Shown here in pieces: positions 24,865 through 34,131 of a DNA stretch of 64,000 nt (position 1 is its first letter; each line of letters opens with the position of its first letter). A program made the translations under genes and the position numbers. The stretch comes from Erythrobacteraceae bacterium CCH12-C2. Its GTDB lineage: Bacteria; Pseudomonadota; Alphaproteobacteria; Sphingomonadales; Sphingomonadaceae. Location of the stretch: NCBI GenBank assembly GCA_001556995.1, contig LSKF01000094.1, forward strand, positions 1 to 64,000, written 5' to 3'. Under the pieces are notes generated by a model. The model was not told the origin of the DNA and searched no databases. It was given only the letters and a program-made list of their open reading frames with translations.

Positions 24865-26063
24865 CCACCGCGTGCGATCTTGCCGCCCAGTCGATGGGCA
24901 CCGGGGTCTCCGCTGCGCTGTCGGCGGTGGACTGCATCGCCAGCGGGGTATCGGAACAGGCCTTCAACCGCCTGTTCGGCAACGAAGGCCAACTCGCCTT
25001 TGCGCTGACGATCCTGCTGGGGCTCTATGTGGGCTTCTTCGGCATCTCGCTGATGCTGGGCCGCGCCAACCTGTCGGTGCGCGCGCTGCTGCCCAAGATG
25101 CTCACGCTGGGGTTGGTGCTGAGCTTTGCTACCAGTTTCGTCGCCTTCTCGACGGTGTTCTACAACATCTTCATCGGCGGGCCGGACCAGATCGCCGGGA
25201 TTCTCACCGGCACGCAGGGCGAGAGCGCTACGCAAGTGTTCGCACAAAAGCTCGATGTGGTGTTCCTTGCGATCCAGAAAGCGAGCGGGGATACCAAGGA
25301 TATCAACGCCTTCTCCCCGCCCGGCATGATGTGGCTGGGCGCGATGCTGCTGTTGCTGGGCACGGTGGGTCTGCTCGTGACAGCGCGGATTGCGCTGGCG
25401 CTGCTGCTCGCGCTCGGGCCGATTTTCGTGGTGATGGCGTTGTTTGACGGCACGCGCGGGCTGTTCACCGGCTGGCTCAAGGGGCTGACGATGATGGCGC
25501 TCGCGCCGCTGTTTGCGGTGCTGGGCGGGTCGATCATGCTGGAAATGGCCGTGCCGGTGCTCTCGGCGCTGGTGGCCGTGCCGGGGCAGATCGATCAGCA
25601 GGCGGCGATGGCATTCTTCCTGATTGGCGCAGTGCATGTGGCCTTGATGCTGATGGCGCTGGTGGTGTCGGGGATCATGGTTTCGGGCTGGCAGGTATTC
25701 GGTCTGGTGCCGAGCAAGGAGCGCAGCAGCGGCACCAGCGATGGCCCGCGCGTTGTCGCCGGAGCCGCCGCCGCCCAGACTGTGGCGCGCAGCACCAATG
25801 TTGCTCCGCCGAGCCCCGGTCTTGCCCAGCGCAGGGTCGATCTTGCCCCCGGCCAAGTCGTGGTTGCGGCCAATGATACCGGGCCAGCAGGCACTGTGTC
25901 CCGCGAAACCCGCGTCTATGCCACCAGTGGTGGGGGCGGGCAGGTGAGCCCGCTGAACCCCGCTACCGGCCGCACCCGGGGCATCGGCAACCGCTTTCGT
26001 TCGGCTGGCAATGCCCCTGCGGCCAAGCCCGCCGTCACCCCGTCTACGGAGACCTACCAATGA
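24861..26063 (+). CDS. virB6: VirB6/TrbL polytopic channel protein
   Basis: 400 residues; a Cys-containing N-terminus, then five to six hydrophobic helices (about 40-285), and a soluble Pro/Ala/Ser-rich C-terminal tail of about 110 residues. This is the VirB6 layout. ATG at 24861 overlaps the virB4 stop (ATGA), and its stop overlaps virB9 the same way, so the three are translationally coupled. VirB5 and VirB7 genes that often flank it are absent. Confidence 0.85.
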   Translation: MTTACDLAAQSMGTGVSAALSAVDCIASGVSEQAFNRLFGNEGQLAFALTILLGLYVGFFGISLMLGRANLSVRALLPKMLTLGLVLSFATSFVAFSTVFYNIFIGGPDQIAGILTGTQGESATQVFAQKLDVVFLAIQKASGDTKDINAFSPPGMMWLGAMLLLLGTVGLLVTARIALALLLALGPIFVVMALFDGTRGLFTGWLKGLTMMALAPLFAVLGGSIMLEMAVPVLSALVAVPGQIDQQAAMAFFLIGAVHVALMLMALVVSGIMVSGWQVFGLVPSKERSSGTSDGPRVVAGAAAAQTVARSTNVAPPSPGLAQRRVDLAPGQVVVAANDTGPAGTVSRETRVYATSGGGGQVSPLNPATGRTRGIGNRFRSAGNAPAAKPAVTPSTETYQ

Positions 26064-26881
26064 TCCGCGCCGACCATCTTCGGCTCCCCCTCGCCATGCT
26101 GGCGCTCGCCTTCACGGTGCCCGCCGCGGCGCAGGATGAACGCCTCCAGACGCTGGTCTATGACGAGACCGCCGTGGTGCGGATCGAGGGCAAGGTGAAG
26201 GTCCAGACCACCATCAAGTTCGCGCCTGATGAAGCCATCGAGAACGTCGCGATCGGCGACAGCACGGCGTGGCAGGTCCAGCCCAACAAGGCGCAGACGA
26301 TCCTGTTCGTGAAGCCGTTGGAGCCCGCCGCACGCACCAACATGACAGTGGTGACCGACAAGCGCACCTACCTGTTCGATCTGATCGCCAACCCCAAAGC
26401 CGCGCCCCTGTATGTGCTGCAATTCCGCTATCCTGAGCTGGAAAAGGCCGCCGAGGAAGCGCGCCTCGCCGCTGCTGCCGAGGCTGAGCTTCAGGCCGCG
26501 CGCGAAGCCGCCAATCCTACCGAACTCGCCGCCGCAGGTGACCCTTACGCGGTCGCTGATCCCGCGAGCCTCAATTTCGCCTGGGCCAGTGCCGGGGCAA
26601 CCGAACTCCTGCCCACCCGCGCCTATGACAATGGCGATGCGGTGTTCCTCACCTGGCCGCGCGGCATTGCCATTCCGGCGATCCTCGTCACCAACGAGGA
26701 TGGCGATGAAGGCCCGATCAATTTCACCGTGCGCGGCGAAACGATTGTGGTCGATGGGGTGCCGCCGCAGATCATCCTGCGCTCGGGCCGCGACACCGCG
26801 ACGCTGACCAATACCGGCCCGATGCCGCCCTCGACCCGCAGCGCCGGGCTGACCGCGCCGCGCGGCAAGAAGGGCAACTGA
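26060..26881 (+). CDS. virB9: VirB9/CagX outer-membrane core protein
   Basis: 273 residues with signal peptide (LAMLALAFTVPAAAQ). The N-terminal domain starts ERLQTLVYDETAVVRI and includes the NMTVVTDKRTYLFDL motif of VirB9/TrbG; the C-terminal domain is beta-rich (AIPAILVTNEDGDEGPINF) and normally sits with VirB7 and VirB10 in the outer-membrane core. It starts inside the virB6 stop codon. Confidence 0.92.
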   Translation: MIRADHLRLPLAMLALAFTVPAAAQDERLQTLVYDETAVVRIEGKVKVQTTIKFAPDEAIENVAIGDSTAWQVQPNKAQTILFVKPLEPAARTNMTVVTDKRTYLFDLIANPKAAPLYVLQFRYPELEKAAEEARLAAAAEAELQAAREAANPTELAAAGDPYAVADPASLNFAWASAGATELLPTRAYDNGDAVFLTWPRGIAIPAILVTNEDGDEGPINFTVRGETIVVDGVPPQIILRSGRDTATLTNTGPMPPSTRSAGLTAPRGKKGN

Positions 26882-26883
26882 TC

Positions 26884-26919
26884 ATGTCTAAGTTCACCAC
26901 CGCCAAGGAGACCCAGTGA
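26884..26919 (+). CDS. Tiny 11-codon ORF coupling virB9 to virB10
   Basis: ATG TCT AAG to TGA encodes MSKFTTAKETQ; its TGA overlaps the virB10 ATG as TGATG. The ribosome site AAGGAG for virB10 is inside it. It occupies the gap where VirB7 lipoproteins can occur but has no signal or lipobox, so it is most likely a leader for translational coupling or chance. Confidence 0.3.
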   Translation: MSKFTTAKETQ

Positions 26920-28055
26920 TGCGCCTAGCCATGCGTTTGCCGCCCAAGAAGGGCGATGGGGGAAACAGCGAAGCGGTTGATCCGCGCGAGCGGGAATCGG
27001 CTGAGATCATCGATCTTGCCAGCCGTGCGGCCTTCCCGGCGGTCACGGACCGGAAGGCGAGGGGCGATGGGCTGGGGCTGGCGGCTGGCGTTGCGCTGGT
27101 CGCCGGGATCGGCGCGGTTACCTTCTGGGCGATGAATTCGGCTCGGATGCCTGACCCGCAGGGGATCGGCAACCCCAATGTGGCGCCTCCGCAGGCCGCC
27201 GCCGTGCCGGTGCCCGTGCAGCCAGCGGTGGCTCCCGCCCCGGTGCCGGCCCCCGTGCCGCAAGTTGATCCGGCCCCCGCGCCGGTGCTGGCCAACAACC
27301 CGGCGATGATGCCCGAAGCCGTAACCAATCCCTATGCCAGCCCCAGCCTGATCTTCGATGGCAGCCGGGTGGCGAACAGCCCGCGTCTCGCCGAAGCGCC
27401 GGTGGGCGCGCCCGCAGGCACCGGCCCGGCGGCAACCGGCACGGGCGGCGCGGCAGAGTTTGCCAGCCGCGTCGGCGGCGTGGGCGGCGCGCCGGCGCAG
27501 GCGCGGGCGATGGTCAACCCCTCGACCACCGTGACCGAAGGCACGCTGATCCCCGCGATCCTCGAAACCGCGATCAACACCGATGTTCCGGGCTATGTCC
27601 GCGCGGTGGTGAGCCAGGATGTGAAGAGCTTCGATGGCAAGCGCGTGCTGGTCCCGCGTTCGTCGCGCCTGATCGGCCAGTATCAGGCGGGCGTGCAGCA
27701 GGGCCAGAAGCGCGCCTATGTGATCTGGACGCGGCTGATCCGCCCCGATGGGGTGTCGATCAGCCTCGCGTCCCCGGCGATCGGTTTTGATGGCACCACA
27801 GGGCTTGAAGGCGACGTCAACACCCACTTCTTCAAGCGCTTCGGCTCGGGGCTGCTCCTGTCGGTGGTCGGCGGGCTCGGCGCGCTGGCGACCGGCGGCG
27901 TGGGCGGCGTGATCGTTGCCGGCGGCGCGCAGTCGGCGGCCAATTCGGCGGTGCAGCAGCAAGGCCAGATCAGCCCCACCATCCGCGTGCGCATGGGCGA
28001 ACCGATCCGGGTGTTCACTGCCCGCGATCTCGATTTCAGCACGGTCGGCAGCTGA
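26919..28055 (+). CDS. virB10: VirB10/TrbI core channel protein
   Basis: 378 residues: basic cytoplasmic N-terminus, one membrane helix (GLAAGVALVAGIGAVTFWAM, about 48-67), a long Pro/Ala-rich periplasmic linker (PVPVQPAVAPAPVPAPVPQ), and a C-terminal TrbI domain (TEGTLIPAILETAINTDVPG, then KRVLVPRSSRLIGQYQ). VirB10 spans both membranes and senses ATP use by VirB4/VirB11. ATG 26919 has AAGGAG eight bases upstream. Confidence 0.93.
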   Translation: MRLAMRLPPKKGDGGNSEAVDPRERESAEIIDLASRAAFPAVTDRKARGDGLGLAAGVALVAGIGAVTFWAMNSARMPDPQGIGNPNVAPPQAAAVPVPVQPAVAPAPVPAPVPQVDPAPAPVLANNPAMMPEAVTNPYASPSLIFDGSRVANSPRLAEAPVGAPAGTGPAATGTGGAAEFASRVGGVGGAPAQARAMVNPSTTVTEGTLIPAILETAINTDVPGYVRAVVSQDVKSFDGKRVLVPRSSRLIGQYQAGVQQGQKRAYVIWTRLIRPDGVSISLASPAIGFDGTTGLEGDVNTHFFKRFGSGLLLSVVGGLGALATGGVGGVIVAGGAQSAANSAVQQQGQISPTIRVRMGEPIRVFTARDLDFSTVGS

Positions 28056-28059
28056 TCGC

Positions 28060-29079
28060 ATGAGCGCTGACATCCACCGGCTCGCAGGCGGCGGCGAGGA
28101 TGATGCCGGGGCGGCTGCGGCGCTGGCTGAGCGCAGCGTCTATCTCGACGCCTATCTTGCTCCGTTCCGTCGCTGGCTGGAACGGGATACGGTGACCGAA
28201 ATCATGGTCAACCGTCCGGGTGAGGTGTGGATCGAAGACGCCTCGAACCCCGGGATGCAGCGGATCGAGACCCCGGAGATCGACGACCGGCTGGTGCAGC
28301 GCCTCGCCGAACAGGTCGCCCGCGTTTCGCACCAGGGGATCAACCGCGAACACCCCTTGCTGGGCGCAACCCTGCCCGATGGCGCCCGCGTGCAGTTCTG
28401 CGGCCCGCCCGCCAGCCGCAAGCACTGGGTGATGGCGATCCGCCGCCACCGCCGGCTCGACCTGCCGCTTGATACCTATGACACTGGCCCGCTGGCGGGC
28501 GAGATGCAGTTCGATCTGCCTGATCCGCAGGCCCAACCGATCGCCTATCTGCGTGAGGCGATCCGGGCGCGGCGCACGATCCTGATCTCTGGCGGCACCA
28601 GCACCGGCAAGACCACCTTTTTGAACGCCATGCTTGGCGAGATCCCGCGTCAGGAGCGCGTGGTGCTGGTCGAGGATACCCCTGAATTGAAGCTCCCCGG
28701 CGAGAACGGCGTCGGGCTGGTGGCGGTCAAGGGCGAGCTGGGCGAGGCCAAGGTCACCGCCAATGAACTGCTGCAAGCCGCGCTGCGCCTGCGGCCTGAT
28801 CGGATCGTGCTGGGCGAATTGCGAGGGAGCGAAAGCGTCAGCTTCCTGCGGGCGATCAACACCGGGCACCCCGGCAGCTTCTCGACCATCCACGCCAATT
28901 CGCTGCGCGGCGCGCTCGAGCAATTGTCGTTGATGGTGATGCAGACCGGGATCGGCCTCACCCGGTCGGACACCATCGCCTATGCCGCATCCGTGATCGA
29001 CGTAATCGTGCAACTGGGGCGCGATGCCCATGGCAAGCGCGGCATCACCCAGATCGCCGATAGTCGCAGCCTGCTCTGA
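28060..29079 (+). CDS. virB11: VirB11 hexameric ATPase
   Basis: 339 residues, from ATG 28060, four bases after the virB10 stop. N-terminal domain (about 25-150) and RecA-like ATPase with Walker A GGTSTGKTTF (178-187), Walker B RIVLGELRG and His-box GHPGSFSTIHANS. It switches VirB4 between pilus assembly and transport. Last gene of the cluster; no VirD4 coupling-protein or relaxase gene follows within the window. Confidence 0.95.
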   Translation: MSADIHRLAGGGEDDAGAAAALAERSVYLDAYLAPFRRWLERDTVTEIMVNRPGEVWIEDASNPGMQRIETPEIDDRLVQRLAEQVARVSHQGINREHPLLGATLPDGARVQFCGPPASRKHWVMAIRRHRRLDLPLDTYDTGPLAGEMQFDLPDPQAQPIAYLREAIRARRTILISGGTSTGKTTFLNAMLGEIPRQERVVLVEDTPELKLPGENGVGLVAVKGELGEAKVTANELLQAALRLRPDRIVLGELRGSESVSFLRAINTGHPGSFSTIHANSLRGALEQLSLMVMQTGIGLTRSDTIAYAASVIDVIVQLGRDAHGKRGITQIADSRSLL

Positions 29080-29112
29080 CCGCGGCGCGCGCGGCACGGA
29101 GCGCCGCCGAAA

Positions 29113-29130
29113 TTGACATTTGTATGACAG
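29113..29130. promoter_or_regulatory. PHO-box-like site upstream of ppk
   Basis: On the minus strand the site reads CTGTCATACAAATGTCAA: CTGTCAT and ATGTCAA exactly 11 bp apart, as in PhoB boxes. It lies 97-114 bp upstream of ppk, in the 147-bp gap after virB11. PhoB control of polyphosphate genes is known in other proteobacteria. The inverted orientation relative to ppk lowers confidence. Confidence 0.4.
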
Positions 29131-29226
29131 GCACTTCAAGGTGATTTACACCGCGCAGGCAAGCGAACATGGCGCATCGCGGAGCGCCGTGGCGAAGCCG
29201 CGCGTGCAAGGTGGAACAGGATTGCG

Positions 29227-31422
29227 ATGAGCACGTCTCCGATCGGTAACGACGACATGCCCGAACCCGCTGGCACCGCCCAGATGGCCGCGCTGGCGCC
29301 CGACGAATCGCCCTATTTCAACCGCGAGCTCAGCTGGCTGCAGTTCAACCAGCGGGTGCTCTCCGAGGCCTGCAATGATCGCTATCCGCTGCTGGAGCGG
29401 CTGCGGTTCCTGTCGATTTCGGGCAGCAATCTCGATGAATTCATGATGATCCGCGTGGCGGGTCTGGTGGGGCAGGTGCAGCGGGGCCTCGCCACGCCTT
29501 CGCTCGACGGACGTAGCCCCTCGCAGCAACTGGCTGCGATCCGCGAGAAGCTGGCCGAGCTTTCACAGCGTCAGCAGGCGATCTGGCGTTCGGTGCAAAC
29601 CGGGCTGGCCGCGGCCGACATCCATATCGCCGATGAACAGCGCGTCAGCCCAGCCGCGCACAAGTGGCTCAAGAGCTTCTTCCTCAACGAGATTCTCCCG
29701 ATTATCACCCCCCAGGCGCTTGACCCTGCGCACCCGTTCCCCTTCGTTCAGAACGAAGGCATGGGGCTGCTCTTCACGCTCACCCGCGACGCTGATCGCG
29801 AACCGCTGATCGAGATGGTGCTGATCCCCAGCGCGTTGCCCCGGTTTGTGCGGGTGCCGGACGAGGTGACCGGCGCGAACGGCGTCCTATACATCTCGAT
29901 CGCGCGCCTGATCCAGCGCTATGCCGAGGCGCTGTTCCCCGGCTTCACGATTGAAGGCGACGGATTGTTTCGGGTGCTCCGCGACAGCGACATCGAGATC
30001 GAGGAAGAGGCCGAGGATCTGGTCCGCACCTTCCGCAGCGCGATCCAGCGGCGGCGGCGTGGGCAGGTGATCCAGCTCGAAATCGAAGAGGATTTCGATC
30101 CCAAGGCGGAAAAGCTGCTGCTCGACCAGCTTGGCATCAACGAGGCGGCGGTGATCAAGACCGACGGCATGATCGGGATCGACGGCCTCGCCGAGATCGT
30201 CCGCGAAGACCGGCCCGACCTCAAGTTCGACGCCTATTCCCCCCGCTTTCCCGAGCGGATCCGCGAGCATGACGGCGATGCCTTTTCCGCGATCCGCGAG
30301 AAGGACATCATCATCCACCACCCCTATGAAAGCTTCGAGGTGGTGGTCGATTTCATCCGTCAGGCCGCCGCTGACCCGGATGTGGTAGCGATCAAGCAGA
30401 CGCTTTACCGCGCAGGCTCGCAGTCGGCGGTCATCAACGCGCTGATCGAGGCGGCGGAAGCGGGCAAGTCCGTCACGGCGGTGGTGGAATTGAAGGCCCG
30501 GTTCGATGAGGAGCAGAACCTCAAATGGGCGAGCAAGCTGGAACGCGCTGGGGTTCAGGTGATCTATGGCTTCACCGACTGGAAGACCCACGCCAAGGTC
30601 GCGATGGTGGTGCGGCGCGAGGGCGATAGTTTCCGCACCTACTGCCACTTCGGGACCGGCAATTACCATCCGGTCACCGCGCGCATTTACACTGATCTCA
30701 GCTTCTTCACCGCCGATCCCAAGCTCGGGCGCGATGCGGCCAAGATGTTCAATTTCGTCACCGGCTATGTCCAGCCGCACGCGCTCGAACGCATCCACAT
30801 CGCCCCGATCGATCTGCGCCAGGAAATCTACAGCCGGATCGACACCGAAATCGCCAATGCCCAATGCGGCAAACCGGCTGCAATCTGGTTCAAGTGCAAT
30901 CAGCTGACCGATGAAGGCGTGATCGACCGTCTCTATGCCGCGAGCAACGCCGGGGTTCAGGTTGAACTGGTGGTGCGCGGTATCTGTTGCTTGAGGCCGG
31001 GCATTGTCGGCCTGTCCGAGAATATCCGCGTGAAATCGATCATCGGCCGCTTCCTCGAACACAGCCGCATCTATGCCTTCGCCAATGGCCACGCCATGCC
31101 GAGCGCCAACGCGGCCGTGTTCATCGCGTCTGCCGACATGATGAGCCGCAATCTGGATCGACGGGTGGAATCGCTCATCCCGATCCTCAACCGCACGGTG
31201 CATGATCAGGTGTTGCAACAGGTGCTGCTCGCCAACATGCTCGACAGCGAACAGAGCTGGTGGCTGCATCCCGATGGCCACTATTCGCGTGTCGAGGCAG
31301 ATGGCAAGCCGTTCAACTGTCATCGCTACTTCATGACCAACCCGTCGCTGTCCGGTCGAGGCGGGGCGCTGGAGGCAGGGGCGGTGCCCAAATTGTCGCT
31401 GCGACGAGGGGCGACCGCATGA
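29227..31422 (+). CDS. ppk: Polyphosphate kinase 1
   Basis: 731 residues, full-length PPK1. It polymerises the gamma-phosphate of ATP into polyphosphate, reversibly. N-terminal YFNRELSWLQFNQRVL, the phospho-His region TYCHFGTGNYHP, and C-terminal SADMMSRNLDRRVE with basic residues for polyphosphate are present. Start ATG 29227. The stop overlaps the ppx start (ATGA), so synthesis and degradation enzymes are made from one transcript. Confidence 0.96.
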   Translation: MSTSPIGNDDMPEPAGTAQMAALAPDESPYFNRELSWLQFNQRVLSEACNDRYPLLERLRFLSISGSNLDEFMMIRVAGLVGQVQRGLATPSLDGRSPSQQLAAIREKLAELSQRQQAIWRSVQTGLAAADIHIADEQRVSPAAHKWLKSFFLNEILPIITPQALDPAHPFPFVQNEGMGLLFTLTRDADREPLIEMVLIPSALPRFVRVPDEVTGANGVLYISIARLIQRYAEALFPGFTIEGDGLFRVLRDSDIEIEEEAEDLVRTFRSAIQRRRRGQVIQLEIEEDFDPKAEKLLLDQLGINEAAVIKTDGMIGIDGLAEIVREDRPDLKFDAYSPRFPERIREHDGDAFSAIREKDIIIHHPYESFEVVVDFIRQAAADPDVVAIKQTLYRAGSQSAVINALIEAAEAGKSVTAVVELKARFDEEQNLKWASKLERAGVQVIYGFTDWKTHAKVAMVVRREGDSFRTYCHFGTGNYHPVTARIYTDLSFFTADPKLGRDAAKMFNFVTGYVQPHALERIHIAPIDLRQEIYSRIDTEIANAQCGKPAAIWFKCNQLTDEGVIDRLYAASNAGVQVELVVRGICCLRPGIVGLSENIRVKSIIGRFLEHSRIYAFANGHAMPSANAAVFIASADMMSRNLDRRVESLIPILNRTVHDQVLQQVLLANMLDSEQSWWLHPDGHYSRVEADGKPFNCHRYFMTNPSLSGRGGALEAGAVPKLSLRRGATA

Positions 31423-32951
31423 GCTATGGTAAGCGGCGGGCAGACCGCGACGGCGCGTTCGGCGGCAGCAGGCCGGAACGCGCGATCATCGACATCGGTT
31501 CGAACACGGTCCGGCTGGTGGTCTATGGCGGCACCATGCGCGCGCCGATCGTGCTGCTCAACGAGAAGGTCACCGCGCGGCTGGGGCGCGAGATTGCTGC
31601 GACGGGCAGACTGGCGGACGAGGCCATGGCGCTGGCGCTGCGCGGTTTGCGGCGCTTTGCCCTGCTGATCGCGGACCTCGGCATTACTGATGTCGAAGTG
31701 GTCGCCACCGCAGCCGTGCGCGATGCGGCCAACGGCGCGGAGTTCGTGGCCCAGTTGCATGACATCGGCCTCGCCCCGCGGGTGATCTCGGGCGAGGAAG
31801 AGGCGCTTTTGAGCGCGCACGGCGTGATCGGGGCCTTTCCCGATGGGCGCGGGATTGTCGCAGACCTTGGGGGCGGGAGCCTTGAGCTGGTGCGGGTTGC
31901 CCACGGCGATGCGGCGGGCGCGACCACGCTCCCGCTCGGCACGCTGCGCCTGCCCGATCACCGTAAGGGCGGCCCCGGCGAGATGCGCAAATCGCTCGAC
32001 AAGGCGATCCGCAAGGCCGGGTGGGACCTGTCGGGCAACCCTACGGCTGAAAACGGCGCGCTCTATCTGGTCGGTGGAACGTGGCGGGCCATGGCGGTGT
32101 TTGCGATGGCAGCGCGGGCCTATCCGCTGAGCGATCCGCACGGGTTTGAACTTACCGCCGCCGAGGCGCAGGACCTGGCCACGGGCCTCGCCGCGATCGA
32201 GACCGATGCCATTAAGGGGCGTGAGCGGATTTCGTCGATGCGCGCCGAAAAGCTCCCCGATGCGGCGGTGCTGTTGCAAGCCCTGCTGACGCGGCTGGCG
32301 CCCGAGCGGGTGGTATTTTCCTCATGGGGCCTGCGCGAAGGGCTGCTGTTTGATCGCTTGCCAGCACATAGCCGCGCGGCCGATCCGCTGCTCGCGGGGA
32401 TTGCCGTGTTTGCGAGCCAGCGCGGCAGCGCGCCGACGCTGGCGACGCGGATGGCGGCTTGGACGCTCGATGCTGCGCCTGCGCGCGAGCATGGTAGCGA
32501 GCGGCTGCGAATGGCGGCGACCATGCTGGCGCTCGCGGCCATGCAGATCGAGCCCAACATTCGCTTGCCGCAAGCGATCAACTGGGCGCTGCACAAGCGC
32601 TGGATCGGGATCGACGGGCCCGGCCGGGCGATGCTGGCGGCAGCGATTGCGGCCAATGGCAATCAGCTCAACCTGCCCGCCCCGGTACGCGTCTTGGCGA
32701 GCGAGGCCGCGCTGGAGGAAGCGCGCTGCTGGGGTCTGGCGCTGCGGCTGGCGCGGCGGCTGGGCGCGCAATCGCGCCGCTCGCTCGAGGTCAGCCGCTT
32801 GACGGTGGAGGAGGGCACGCTGCTGCTGCGGCTGGGGCAAAGCCACGAGGCGCTGTTCGGGCAGCCGACCGAGAAGGACATGAAGCTGCTCGCGGGCCGC
32901 CTCGGTCTCGGCTGGCGGGTAGACATAGTGCCCGATGCCGAGCTGATCTAG
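31419..32951 (+). CDS. ppx: Exopolyphosphatase Ppx/GppA
   Basis: 510 residues, ASKHA fold. N-terminal IIDIGSNTVRLVVYGG, activation motif VISGEEEALLSAHGVI and VADLGGGSLELV for phosphate binding; the C-terminal half has the helical HD-like extension. It removes terminal phosphate from polyphosphate or (p)ppGpp. ATG overlaps the ppk stop. Its TAG shares four bases (CTAG) with the stop of the convergent transporter gene. Confidence 0.92.
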   Translation: MSYGKRRADRDGAFGGSRPERAIIDIGSNTVRLVVYGGTMRAPIVLLNEKVTARLGREIAATGRLADEAMALALRGLRRFALLIADLGITDVEVVATAAVRDAANGAEFVAQLHDIGLAPRVISGEEEALLSAHGVIGAFPDGRGIVADLGGGSLELVRVAHGDAAGATTLPLGTLRLPDHRKGGPGEMRKSLDKAIRKAGWDLSGNPTAENGALYLVGGTWRAMAVFAMAARAYPLSDPHGFELTAAEAQDLATGLAAIETDAIKGRERISSMRAEKLPDAAVLLQALLTRLAPERVVFSSWGLREGLLFDRLPAHSRAADPLLAGIAVFASQRGSAPTLATRMAAWTLDAAPAREHGSERLRMAATMLALAAMQIEPNIRLPQAINWALHKRWIGIDGPGRAMLAAAIAANGNQLNLPAPVRVLASEAALEEARCWGLALRLARRLGAQSRRSLEVSRLTVEEGTLLLRLGQSHEALFGQPTEKDMKLLAGRLGLGWRVDIVPDAELI

Positions 32952-33832
32952 CCCGCCTTCGCGTCGCTGCTGGCAAAGGGCGAGAAATCGGTGTCGAGAT
33001 CGAACAGGTCGACCCCTTCGGCCGCCTTGAGCTTGCCCACCACGACATAAGTCACTGGGGTCAGCACCGCTTCCCAAACCACCTTGAGCGCCCAGTTGGT
33101 GACCATCACGGTGATCACCGCCTCGGTGGTCCAGATGCCGTAGAAGGCAATGGGATAGAAGATCAGGCTGTCCACGCCCTGCCCAACAAAGGTCGAGCCG
33201 ATGGTGCGGGTCCACAGGGCGCGGCCCTTGGTGAGCACCTTCATTTTGGCCATGACAAAGGAATTGACGAATTCGCCCGCCCAGAAGGCGACAATCGAGG
33301 CAACCACAATGCGCCATGTGCTGCCGAACACGCTGACATAGGTTTCCTGGCAGATCGCGCCGCCGGTAATCGCCGGGTCGGCCGCCGAGGTGAGCGGGCG
33401 CGGGCCCCCAAAGCCGCTGGCGCTGCATTCCCACCCGTCGAAGGCAGGAAGGCTGACGACGACATAGGACATAAAGGCGAGGAACAGCATCGCCGCCGTC
33501 CCCACCCAGATCACCCGCCGGGCCTTGGCAAAGCCATAGATCTCGGTCAGCACATCACCGATCACATAGCCCAGCGGGAAGAACAGGATCCCCGCACCAT
33601 AGATGAACACCCCGTCGGGCGCGGGCCACCAGCCTTTGGGCCAGAACGGTACATCGACAAAAGTAAGCTTCGCCGCGCCGATGATGTTCGACAGCAGCAG
33701 GATTGCGACAAAGGCCGCCATGACGAGGTCATAATAGCGAAACGTGACCGGCGGGCGCGAGGTCGCGACGATCCCATCGGTAGGATCGCGGTCGAAGGCG
33801 GCGGCTGGATCAGCGGGAGAAGTGTTTTCCAT
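32948..33832 (-). CDS. yhhQ: Queuosine precursor transporter (YhhQ family)
   Basis: 294 residues, six to seven membrane helices. Motifs of the vitamin-uptake/DUF165 family: LLLSNIIGAAK, FFPLGYVIGDVLTEIYGF, AFWAGEFVNSFVMAKMK and GSTFVGQGVDSLIF. The family imports the queuosine precursors preQ0/preQ1 for tRNA modification. It is longer than E. coli YhhQ (about 220), with an extra loop containing two Cys (WECSASGFGG, AICQET). Convergent with ppx. Confidence 0.88.
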   Translation of the reverse strand: MENTSPADPAAAFDRDPTDGIVATSRPPVTFRYYDLVMAAFVAILLLSNIIGAAKLTFVDVPFWPKGWWPAPDGVFIYGAGILFFPLGYVIGDVLTEIYGFAKARRVIWVGTAAMLFLAFMSYVVVSLPAFDGWECSASGFGGPRPLTSAADPAITGGAICQETYVSVFGSTWRIVVASIVAFWAGEFVNSFVMAKMKVLTKGRALWTRTIGSTFVGQGVDSLIFYPIAFYGIWTTEAVITVMVTNWALKVVWEAVLTPVTYVVVGKLKAAEGVDLFDLDTDFSPFASSDAKAG

Positions 33833-33893
33833 CGCAGGCCGGGTTAGCGCGATTCCCTTGCGCGGAAAAGCACGCTATTGGGCATCCCGGCGC

Positions 33894-33970
33894 GCGCCCG
33901 TAGCTCATCTGGATAGAGCGCGAGACTTCTAATCTTGAGGCAGCAGGTTCGAGTCCTGCCGGGCGCGCCA
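33894..33970 (+). tRNA. tRNA-Arg (anticodon UCU)
   Basis: 77 nt with encoded CCA. Acceptor GCGCCCG pairs with CGGGCGC, D-stem GCTC/GAGC, anticodon stem CGAGA/TCTTG around loop CTTCTAA giving anticodon TCT, T-arm GCAGG TTCGAGT CCTGC, discriminator G. It reads AGA. It stands between yhhQ and the large catabolic block; no repeat of its 3' end was found in the window. Confidence 0.96.
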
Positions 33971-34131
33971 TTCCGGCCCAAAAGGCAAAAAGGAAGGTCT
34001 TTGGCCACGCCCGGGCTGGTTGCTGATGAGCGGCGTTCGGGCGCGAAGAGGCGGAAGGCGGCCCTCCGATCATCCAGGTGGCAACGGTTGGGGGGGCGCA
34101 ATTGTGGGCGCTTCACCCGATGCACTCACCC

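Noticed and set aside
29887..31323. 478-codon minus-strand ORF
   Set aside because: Antisense of ppk, which is intact.
33810..34125. Minus-strand ORFs across the tRNA (protein-like RPAGLEPAASRLEV)
   Set aside because: They are the antisense of tRNA-Arg; such peptides arise from tRNA genes and are not real proteins.
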